Source of the DNA: Acholoe squamosa
Taxonomy: Eukaryota; Annelida; Polychaeta; Phyllodocida; Polynoidae
DNA length: 64,000 nt
Reading direction: 5' to 3'
NCBI GenBank assembly: GCA_949317995.1
Contig: OX439051.1
Location: forward strand, 38,071,250 to 38,135,249
Each line of letters opens with the position of its first letter. Within the stretch, counting starts at the first letter, position 1. The position numbers were made by a program, and so were the translations under genes. Under the pieces are notes generated by a model. The model saw nothing but the letters and a program-made list of their open reading frames with translations. It had not been told where the DNA came from and did not search any database. Shown one piece after another: positions 48,026 to 56,701 of the stretch.

Positions 48026-48205
48026 GTCCACCTAGACAGCCATCTAGAGGAAAGATCCAATAGCCTGCAGGAAGCCCTGGAAGCTGCTGGCCGATCACCC
48101 TCACCCAGCAGTGATTCTGACCCACAGTGCGCACCTGACCTAAGTTGGGACAACCTTACTGTACCGGACATCCAAGCCCACCCATCAGTAGCAGACAATT
48201 ACTAG

Positions 48206-50755
48206 AGGAGCAGGCTAGACTCAGCAATCCACAGGTGGAGAGAAAACAGACTCAACACAGGACGTGCACAACAGATACCAACCGGAGCTACACCAAGCTA
48301 CCATTGTGGTGAGAGTCCCTCTGTTTTTCTAGACAGGATAAACCGTATTCTAGAAGAGCAGTGGCAAGACAACTCCAATCCCACCAATTTGCTAAGGCCG
48401 CACCAAAACCCACAGCCTGATAGCAATCCACCTGGAGGAAACCCAAGGCCTTACTACTCCTACTCTACCTCTGAGGAAGACAAGGCGACACCTCCAGCAC
48501 CAAATTCATCCCTGAGCACGCCTCCAAGAGCCAGATCCTTTGAAAGGCCATACCCCACCCATAGACCCAGGAGAAGAGTGCAATCATCCTCCCCTCAAAG
48601 GCCAAATACACCTGTATTTTACAGACTTCAAAGAAGCTTGGACTCTGCAGCTAGAAGAGGCGACCTTGTGGCCACTACTCCCATACTACACAGACACAGT
48701 CACTTCCCCGCCCATTTACAAACAGAATCCACCTCTGAGGAAGACACAGAAGTAACCTTCCCCCACCTGCACAGAGCACCTGCCTACCCAAACATGGCCA
48801 CTGCAGCTCCACCTCCAGAGTACAACCAGGATGACATGACGAGGAACATAGTCAGAGAATGCACCCAGGCAGTCAATGACTCCCTCTCCAACCTATTAAC
48901 AGGACAAATAAACTTATTGTCTGCTGAAATAAAAAGGATTGGAGACGACTCCTCCTGCCAACTGTCAAGAATACATGACAGGCTGAATGACATGGACACT
49001 TGGAAATCGCACCTGGAGAATGACATTAGCCAAATACAAAGAAGAGCAGCTCAGGACAATGCTGATGTACTGAGAAGGTCTGAAATAGCGTCAGCCAATC
49101 TGTCTGACAGAATCAACAGAAATATTGATGGAATGAGATCTGAAATATTCAGGGCCATTGATAGGACAAGAACACCTACCAGCCAAGGCCAAAACAGCCT
49201 TTTCTCACCCACCAACACTAGGCTACCCCCTTCAGGCCAACCTTCACAGGTTATGAGCACCTCTACCAGAATGCCGACATCTGTACCGGTAGGATACAGG
49301 CTCAGCCCCCCAAGCCTTTTCCAAAATACAACCCGAATGATAGCGACAGGTGCCACGCCCACCCAACAAGGCGCGACACATGCAGGTCTTGGTAGTTCAG
49401 CCACAACCCACCAGATGGCGCCCTCTACCACTCGTCCATCACCGGTAGCCGCCACATCACTTTCAGGCAGTGTTTACAACCATGTATACATACCCCACCA
49501 GGCACACACGCCCTACAACAACCCTATACCAATGTATGGTTTGTTTACAAACACTCCACCTGCCCAAGCAGCCGCCCACCAGCCTGCAGCTCAGTCCACA
49601 CCAATGATACCAAATCTAGGACAATCCAATTTCTCCGCTCCTACTGGATACAGAAGTTTTGAACCTGAGCGACTCACATGTGCTCAATTAAGCTGTTTTA
49701 ACAAGCTAGAACCCTTTGACAAACCCTCGCCCTACAGGTCTGCAGCCAGATTCCTGGCAGAATTCAAATTCTATATAAGAAATGCATACCCCCGCAGCCC
49801 AACAATGCATGCATCCTGTATGTATACCTTTTTAAAGGGCAGAGCAGCACAATGGTTTTTCACAAACATTTTTGACAAACCAATCATGTACGACACTGAG
49901 GCAGTCTATACCACTTTCCTCAGCAGATTCAACCAGCCTGACCCTGCCACAATAATCAAAGGATATAGAAACAGAAAGCAGCAACCCAAAGAGACTGTGG
50001 AGGAATACATAGCAGATATGACCTTATTGCTATCCAACAGCAACCTGGATGAATCTGTACAAGTGGACTATCTCATAAATGGCCTCAAAGATAAAATAAA
50101 AAATGTTGTACTCTCAGACAGCCCCAAAAGCATTAGGGAAGCCGAGACTGCAGCATTAAAACAAGAATTGGTCATGGAAGCAGCCAAAGCAGCCCATGCC
50201 TCAAACCAATCTTCAGACTTGTGCGCCATGAACTATAATAACGACAATGGGCAAAGGAACAACAACAACAACAACAATAACAGATCCAGGAAGGACCAGT
50301 ACAATAACAACAGTTATAATAACAAGTCCCCTGGAAATGGCAATAATAAGCAGTATGACGATAAACCTAAGTCAGGATACAACCAAAATCAACAAGGTTA
50401 TAACAACTCCAGATCCGGTTCAAACAGCAGATCAGGCTCCAAGAACAGGTATCAGTCGCCAGGCAGGAGCAAGTCTCAGGAAGGAAACAAAAGCAGGTCC
50501 AAATCCAGCGACACAAGAAATAACTTTGTTTTCATCCCTGTTGCCTCCACCCCCACCAACACCCGCCAGGTGTCCTTCCAGAAACTACTGGTCCCAGCAG
50601 ATTTCCCAATCCCTGATAATTGGACCCAGCAACAAAAGAAATCCAGGGACCCAACACCAGGCAGAAATGACAACAAAAAGACAGGAGACAACCATCCTGA
50701 CAACCAACCTCCTGATTCTGGACAAGGAGAACACTACAATGACAATATTGAATAG
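48206..50755 (+). CDS. gag: Gag polyprotein of an errantivirus-like Ty3/Gypsy element (main part)
   Basis: The frame is open for 850 codons; its first ATG is at 48794. The N-terminal third is Pro/Ser/Thr-rich, then coiled-coil (about 48800-49170, with LSAEIKRIGDDSSCQLSRIH). The capsid region (about 49670-50200) has the retrotransposon Gag pattern: FLAEFKFYIRNAYP, LKGRAAQWFFTNIF, FLSRFNQPDPATIIKGYRNR and ETVEEYIADM. The C-terminus is Asn/Ser/Arg-rich with SR and GSNSRSGSKNR repeats and no CCHC zinc knuckle, so RNA binding probably relies on basic residues. Gag forms the particle that packages the element RNA. The frame ends in a single TAG; pol follows in the same frame. Confidence 0.85.
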   Translation, partial: RSRLDSAIHRWRENRLNTGRAQQIPTGATPSYHCGESPSVFLDRINRILEEQWQDNSNPTNLLRPHQNPQPDSNPPGGNPRPYYSYSTSEEDKATPPAPNSSLSTPPRARSFERPYPTHRPRRRVQSSSPQRPNTPVFYRLQRSLDSAARRGDLVATTPILHRHSHFPAHLQTESTSEEDTEVTFPHLHRAPAYPNMATAAPPPEYNQDDMTRNIVRECTQAVNDSLSNLLTGQINLLSAEIKRIGDDSSCQLSRIHDRLNDMDTWKSHLENDISQIQRRAAQDNADVLRRSEIASANLSDRINRNIDGMRSEIFRAIDRTRTPTSQGQNSLFSPTNTRLPPSGQPSQVMSTSTRMPTSVPVGYRLSPPSLFQNTTRMIATGATPTQQGATHAGLGSSATTHQMAPSTTRPSPVAATSLSGSVYNHVYIPHQAHTPYNNPIPMYGLFTNTPPAQAAAHQPAAQSTPMIPNLGQSNFSAPTGYRSFEPERLTCAQLSCFNKLEPFDKPSPYRSAARFLAEFKFYIRNAYPRSPTMHASCMYTFLKGRAAQWFFTNIFDKPIMYDTEAVYTTFLSRFNQPDPATIIKGYRNRKQQPKETVEEYIADMTLLLSNSNLDESVQVDYLINGLKDKIKNVVLSDSPKSIREAETAALKQELVMEAAKAAHASNQSSDLCAMNYNNDNGQRNNNNNNNNRSRKDQYNNNSYNNKSPGNGNNKQYDDKPKSGYNQNQQGYNNSRSGSNSRSGSKNRYQSPGRSKSQEGNKSRSKSSDTRNNFVFIPVASTPTNTRQVSFQKLLVPADFPIPDNWTQQQKKSRDPTPGRNDNKKTGDNHPDNQPPDSGQGEHYNDNIE
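50753..50755 (+). promoter_or_regulatory. In-frame UAG between gag and pol (possible readthrough stop)
   Basis: After GAA TAG GAC the same frame stays open for 466 codons into protease. A G/C-rich stretch follows within 50 bases (GGGGAGGGCCACC and CCCCGCCCCCACC) and could pair. Gammaretroviruses use UAG readthrough for Gag-Pol, whereas most Ty3/Gypsy elements use frameshifting or one fused ORF. A simple nonsense mutation is the alternative. Confidence 0.45.
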
Positions 50756-52153
50756 GACACAGGGGAGGGCCACCATGCATCTTACAGCCCCGCCCCCACC
50801 TTGGACAACAAAATTGGAACGTCCCCCACATGCCATATTTCACACATGAATGATGGAGCAGAATTAAATTCAGCAGAACAACAGAACCACGACCCCCAGC
50901 CTGTGAATTGTGACGAAGACTCCTCATCAGACAGTGAGGACCTCTATGAGAACCAGAACAGGAGAGTTTCCACCCTCCAATTAAAAGTCGAGACCAGTAA
51001 GTATGGGCAGCAAGGTAAGACCTCTTACATTAATACTGAATTGACTAAAGGCGCAGTTAATGTTGATATCAATAGCGGTTCTTACAGAGCCCTTGTAGAC
51101 TCTGGAGCCTCCCTTTCCTTTATCAGCCAGAAAATGGCAGATAAAATCATATCAACCCCCAATTTCAGACATGGTAGGAGATCTCGCATGGTTATCCTAC
51201 TAGCTGATAAATCCTCAGTTCAGGTCAACAATTCCATCACCATAACCTTCCTAATCAATAACACAGAGTTTAAAACAAGACTACATGTTGTTCCAAAACT
51301 AAATCACCCCATAATTCTTGGCGTAAATTTTATGACCAAATATAGGGCCAAAATTTCCTTTGGGACCAAGTCCCCTTCACCACACTTCATAAGAGCAGCC
51401 AAAGGCCTAACCATGCCACCAAATTCTGAATCCACATTCAACGCAATCGTCATAGGACCTGATTCCTTAATAGGTAAAACAGGCATCACAGAAAATGTTG
51501 ACACGACATTACCGGTACTAATCAAACACGCCCTTGTTGAACCAAGGTCAACAAGAAAAATCATACCGGTAACAGTGGCCAACCCAAATGATTTTTCCAT
51601 CAATATCAAAAAGCACATGAACCTAGGCATTTTTGCACTTAACAATCTAAACAAAGCCATTCCCATTGGAAAACTAAACAGCCAACGCTCCCTCAACAGC
51701 ATAATCTCTGACAAAGACATACTCCCCATCAATTGTGGAGATGATCCCCTGGATCAGCTACCCAAAGGGGACGACCCTCTAAAATATACAATATGTGACA
51801 AGCTCACTGAGGCCCAAAAACAACAAATCAAAAACATTGTTGAATCAAATAGAGAGGCTTTTGTATTAAATGAGAGTGCTATAGGATTAAATGTTGAAAA
51901 TGAGGTCAAATTAGAATTAATCCCTGATTTCAAACCCTGCAACAGACCATCCTATAGAATGTCACCCAAGAAAGAGATTTTCCAAAGAGAGCTGTTAGAT
52001 AAACATTTACAGCAGGGTGTCATTGAAGAATGCACCAAACCCTGTGAGTGGAACTCCCCAGCTTTCTTAGTACCCAAACCCCAGGGAGACAGGTTCCTAC
52101 TCCTTCCCCAGAGCAGACGACCTCATGCAACAAGTTGGCAGAACAGGTGCTAA
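50756..52153 (+). pseudogene. pol: pol part 1: aspartic protease and start of RT, ending at a frame break
   Basis: The frame runs from directly after the UAG. The protease has the catalytic ALVDSGASLSFIS (around 51089) and the flap-side HPIILGVNFM (51306). A linker follows, then the N-terminal RT region with PSYRMSPKKEIFQRELLDKH and WNSPAFLVPKPQGD (to about 52090). At that point the RT sense moves to another frame, and this frame ends at 52153 with unrelated residues. RT copies the element RNA into DNA; the protease matures Gag and Pol. Compared with Ty3/Gypsy RTs, roughly 15-20 residues that should follow 'PKPQGD', in the fingers before the PRxDDL segment, are absent. This is a deletion, not just an indel. 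Confidence 0.85.
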
Positions 52154-53465
52154 ATATTTTTCCAAATTGGATGTATACAGCGCCTACCATCAAATTCCTC
52201 TAGCTAAAGAATCAAGGCCTTTAACAACTTTCTCCGCCAATGGCACAAGATATATGGCCAAAGTATTACCCATGGGTTTAAAAACTTCTGGTTTGTCATT
52301 CATGAATGTAATGGAACAATTGCTCATGAAGTGCAAATACAGAAATGCAGTAGCCTATGTGGATGATGTGGCCATATACAGCCCCACATGGGAAAGACAC
52401 CTGCAAGACCTAGATGAAGTGCTAAAACTTTTCATCAAAGGAAACATCAAATTAAAGTCAGAAAAATGTGAATTTGGCACCACCAAAATGGAATTCTTAG
52501 GTTTTACCTTAGATCAACACGGCATCTCACCTTCCCCAGACAAAATCTCACCGGTTAAAACCTTCCCAGCACCTAAAAACATCCACGACCTTAGGTGTTT
52601 CAATGGAATGGCACAATTCTATAAGAGATTCATTAGAGGTTTTGCCCATATAATGAAGCCCTTATATGAAGCCACAAAGGGTACCTTCAAATGGACCACT
52701 CAATGCCAAACAGCCTTTGAAAAAATCAAAGCATCAATTTGCACTGAGGCAATCCTAAAATTCCCAGACTATAACAAACCCTTTATCATCTTCACAGACT
52801 CCAGCAATTTCAGCTTAGGAGCAGTTATTACACAGGTAGATGAACATGGTTTTTATAGACCCATTGAATTCTCTGGGAGAGGTCTAACACCTCAGGAAAC
52901 CAGATATGGAATAACTGACAAAGAGCTACTTGGGATAATCTTCGCTGTCAAAAAGTTCCACCATTATGTGGACGGCACTCACTTCAAAGTATATTCAGAT
53001 CACACTGCCCTAGTCTCCCTCTTCAACAAAAAGGAGAATATCACCAATGGGAGATTGGCAAGATGGATAGATACTGTTATGTCCTATGATTTTGAAGTGA
53101 AATACCTACAAGGTAGAGCCAATTTAGTGGCAGATTGCCTGTCCAGAAGAAAATATCCCCCTGGCTCTGACGATCCAATACCAATTAGATCACAAGGAAA
53201 AATTATCCTCCCACCAAAGAGGGTACAATTTTCAGATATATCCATGACAAAGGTTTTCAGATCAGACGACCCTATCCCCAATAATCCCATCTGTTTGGGA
53301 CCTCCTAGATCAATATTAAAAGGAGGCAAAATTTGGGGAAGCACAAATAAACCACCAAAAGGCGTCATAGCAAGAAAGGGCACCCCAAATCTAGGTCACC
53401 TAGGGTCTCCATCAAAGCTGCAAACGCCAAGAGAGCTAAGCTCTCCCGCCGTGTGCTACCTCTAG
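52096..53465 (+). pseudogene. pol: pol part 2: RT palm, RNase H
   Basis: The frame recovers RT sense with FPRADDLMQQVG (about 52110), KYFSKLDVYSAYHQIPL (motif A aspartate), GLKTSGLSFMNVMEQ (motif B) and AYVDDVAIYS (the YVDD active site, 52360). The thumb/connection and RNase H follow: FIIFTDSSNFSLGAVI, then ETRYGITDKELLGIIFAVKK and YSDHTALVSLF. The catalytic residues that remain are intact. A basic tail leads to the end at 53465, overlapping the integrase frame for 115 nt. Because the upstream fingers segment is deleted and out of frame, this copy should not make active RT. Confidence 0.88.
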
Positions 53466-54811
53466 CTGAAAGGGCAATTCAGGAAATCTGTAAACACCAA
53501 TCCCTGACACCTTCTAGAGAAACACTGATTAAAAGCCAAAAAGAAGACCTTTTTGCATCCTCCATGGCAAACTACATTGAAAAAGGTAGCCTGCCACACA
53601 ACTCAGGATTAATGAATCAAATACTACGTAACCACGACCAATTCATCTTACTGGATGAAGTCCTCTTTAGAATTACTGATACCAACTTGGGTAAAACCCT
53701 AGAGCCCACACTGCAAATTGTAATTCCAGAAAAGTGGACAGAATCTTTAGTGGAAGCAACCCATTGCTCTCCCCTAGGTGGACACCTAGGTCCAGTCAAA
53801 ACCTATACAGCCATAAGGGCTAGGTATTACTGGAGATCAATGTTTAAAGAAGTTTTTGACTTCTGCGGTACTTGCCACACATGCCTGACCACCAAAAAGA
53901 GACCCAAAAACCTGAAAACTCCAATGAAACTACGTGACCCAGTACTCACAGCATACTCTCATGTCACCATGGACACAATAGGCCCTTTTTCCAAGGCCGC
54001 TGATGGCTCTCACTACATACATGTGGTGACCGACCATGCCACCAGGCATGTAACTGCCTGGACAAGTGAAGAAAATACGGCTGCAATTGTAGCACTTGGT
54101 TTCTTCCAAAGAGTCATATGTATCCATGGCACTCCCTCAGTACTGAACACAGATAATGCCCAGCAATACGTCTCAAAATTATTCAAATATTTCTGTGAAA
54201 AGTTCGGCATTAAACATGTGACAGGAAGTGCACATTGGTCTAGGTCTCAAGGTCTCTGTGAGCGCCAACATCAAACCATAGAATCATCCCTCAGAGCTTT
54301 TGTATCAAAATCACAAAAACACTGGTCAACCTTCCTGCAAGCTGTAGTCTTCAGTATTAATAATACTATAAGCAGCGCCTTAGGCTACTCACCAAATTTG
54401 TTAGTCTTTGGCAAGCAGACACACCTACCAACTGAAGCAGCTTTGTCCTTGATTAAAGCTGAAAAAGACTCAAGCACCAAGGAGAAAATTATGACCAGCC
54501 TACTACAGTTTAGGGATGATATTCAAATGAAAGCTGCAGAAAACATGATCTCTGCTCACAAAAAGATGAAAGCCAGACATGACACTTCAGCAGAACTCAG
54601 CTCATATAACACAGGCCAATTGGTATATTTACATATAGCCACCCTACTAGTCAAATGTACATCAAAAAAGTTGCAACCCACATACTCAGGCCCCTACATC
54701 ATAATGAGGATGACTTCACCAGTTACAGCTATTCTAAAGAGGCTACAAGATGGAAAAGTACTGAAGAAATCAGTACATGTATCAAGGCTGAGCCAGCCAA
54801 AAAGGGAATAA
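53351..54811 (+). pseudogene. pol: pol part 3: integrase
   Basis: The frame is open from 53351; integrase sense starts in a basic stretch before LPLAERAIQEICKHQ. The zinc-binding HHCC domain (ATHCSPLGGHLG ... CGTCHTC, about 53758-53890), the DDE core (TMDTIGPF, VLNTDNAQQYVSKLF, GLCERQHQTIESSLRAF) and a C-terminal GPY/F-like module (PTYSGPYIIM) are all present. It inserts the element DNA into chromosomes. The frame is -1 relative to the RNase H frame. A heptamer AAAGGGC sits in the overlap (53375-53381) in the phase a -1 slip would need, but an ordinary indel is equally possible. The core itself shows no damage. Confidence 0.85.
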
Positions 54812-56057
54812 TCTCCTTCAGCCCCATGCCCTCCAGAAAATCAAGAAAAATTTCTAAGCGTCCATTATAGATCATAAGACGTTGTGTCAAACACCAAGCA
54901 CCCATATAAACGACCCTCTTTTAATCCCCACAGGCGCCACGCGCCCCAACCAAATTAATCAACCATTAATACACCAACCACTTAAACACACTGACAGCAA
55001 CAGTCACAGACCAACGCCCAACCCATTTATACTAACAGCCATAAAAATTCCTATGCATCCAAAATCAACACCGCCTTGATTAACTGTATATACACACACC
55101 TACCCTTTCTAAGTGGAATGCCAAACACTGGCAAATGGATTATCAAATAATTAGGTTAGGTTACACACGCCACATACCGACCGCCCAAGGCAGCGCTGTA
55201 TCCTCGGTTTGTGTATAAACTTCAATACACACATGCGACGGCTTGTTACCACTTCAAGACCACTATTTCCAATGATAAACCTATTGTAGGAAGATGGACC
55301 TCTGACACCCACACCCCATGTTTACACCGCTGTCTCTGCCAACCCTTAAGTGTCGTGGTGGCACATATACAAATCAATAACACACTGCCCTCAAGGTCTT
55401 TAAAAGCCACAGGGACGCCATAGCAACCATATCACCTTGGCCAGGGATAAAACACCCCCCGCCAAGCTTCCCAATATGCTATCTTTAGACAATATCTCAC
55501 CACCAACCAATCCAGGCCAGGATAACCCTAATTTGCATATGGGACCGTACAACCCAACTTGCATCCACCAATAATATTTGGCCTACGCCTCTTTCAGGGC
55601 AAGACATACCACCTATGGGAGATCTCAGACTGAGAAGTAGCCAAACTCAGTCTCAGGTTTATAAGCGCTTGCCCACCCACATCTGATCACAACACAACCC
55701 ACAACCAATACCACCACACCTTAAGCACGGCAACAAGTGTCTGGGAAGGGACCATTGCAGACCCATCATGCAACCAGCCCAGGTAGGATTATCTTATGGG
55801 TCTATTTTAGCATTTAGGATTTTTAACAGTCGTTCTAGCATTGTACATGATAGTACTTTTATTATCATGGTGCCCAGGTACCCCTATTAACCAATGGCGG
55901 TGTGAGCCTTAAGTGTGTGTAAAATGTGGAAGAACTTCTCCACTATCCTATAATTTTTAACATTGATAATCCAATTTACTAAACCTCTTCAGCCAAGCAA
56001 ATTCCACACCTTTACCTCTCCCCCCATTCACAGCCCACTTAGACCCTTTTTCCTTTT
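54812..56057 (+). other. 1.25-kb non-coding interval between integrase and the extra ORF
   Basis: There is no long ORF. Composition stays C/A-rich like the coding parts, unlike the AT-rich host DNA, so it belongs to the element. A CAGGTAGGATT near 55788 looks like a splice donor, and the T-rich run near 55820-55850 could serve a nearby acceptor. Small spliced exons could be hidden here. Confidence 0.45.
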
Positions 56058-56594
56058 ATGACTTACAGCCTGGACCCACCGGCAAATAAGCACGGCCCAA
56101 ATGCTACATGGACCATACACAGCCTCCTTGGACCACATGGGATCAGGAGTGATCTCATGGATCCTTTTGAAATTAGGAGCATAATCATGGAACAGCAACA
56201 CCTCATCACCTTCCTCGCCCAGGAAGATATTAAACATTACCTCAGCAGCCCTGTGCTAAGACAGGAGCTGGACATGAGCAATCACTCCATAGCAGCAACC
56301 ATAAAAGCCTTCATGGTCGCTGTAGCTGGGGATAATCCCCGCCGGCCTCCGTGGGGCAGGTTTAACCATAGATCTGCATCATACATAGCACTCTTATGTG
56401 CTCGCACGCTTCTAGCGTCAGAACAGCCCCTCAGGGACCTACCCCGCCAATACTCCAGAATTGGACGCGAATTGGCCATAAGGAATACAGCCAGCCTAGT
56501 ATTCCAGTTTGCTGTTTTCGAGATAAACAGGTTTCATGCTCAAGCACGTGTGCCGCCCCTGACGGTGACAACAGGCACCAGTCCATCTGCATAA
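56058..56594 (+). CDS. Extra ORF between integrase and env, unknown function
   Basis: It runs 178 codons from an ATG at 56058. The N-terminus is polar and contains HLITFLAQEDIKHYLSSPVL. The middle, AAIVKAF-like and helical (NHSIAATIKAFMVAVAGDN), is followed by RTLLASEQPLRDLPRQYSRI and a hydrophobic helix SLVFQFAVFEI. There is no signal peptide, Cys cluster or clear transmembrane segment. I do not recognise it. Its place between pol and env is where complex retroviruses and some errantiviruses keep accessory genes. It ends 106 nt before the env frame. The frame is undamaged although gag and pol are broken. Confidence 0.6.
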   Translation: MTYSLDPPANKHGPNATWTIHSLLGPHGIRSDLMDPFEIRSIIMEQQHLITFLAQEDIKHYLSSPVLRQELDMSNHSIAATIKAFMVAVAGDNPRRPPWGRFNHRSASYIALLCARTLLASEQPLRDLPRQYSRIGRELAIRNTASLVFQFAVFEINRFHAQARVPPLTVTTGTSPSA

Positions 56595-56684
56595 AACCTT
56601 TCATGTGACAACAACCCTACCACCCACAGATTCCCCGACCTTTGTAAATACTTGACCACACTAACATCCCATTTGTGACTAAGC

Positions 56685-56701
56685 TATTGCTATTTTTTAA
56701 G
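56685..56701 (+). promoter_or_regulatory. Putative 3' splice site for env
   Basis: A pyrimidine-leaning tract (GCTATTTTTTAAG) ends in AG at 56700-56701, exactly at the open end of the env frame, which has no ATG of its own nearby. A donor-like GT at 47655, ten bases into gag, leaves one base of a codon. The acceptor exon supplies the other two in the env frame. Confidence 0.55.

Noticed and set aside
53084-53383. Minus-strand ORFs across gag, pol and env (for example 49051-49455, 50532-50927, 51304-51732, 57879-58274)
   Set aside because: Shadows of the plus-strand genes; no independent protein features.
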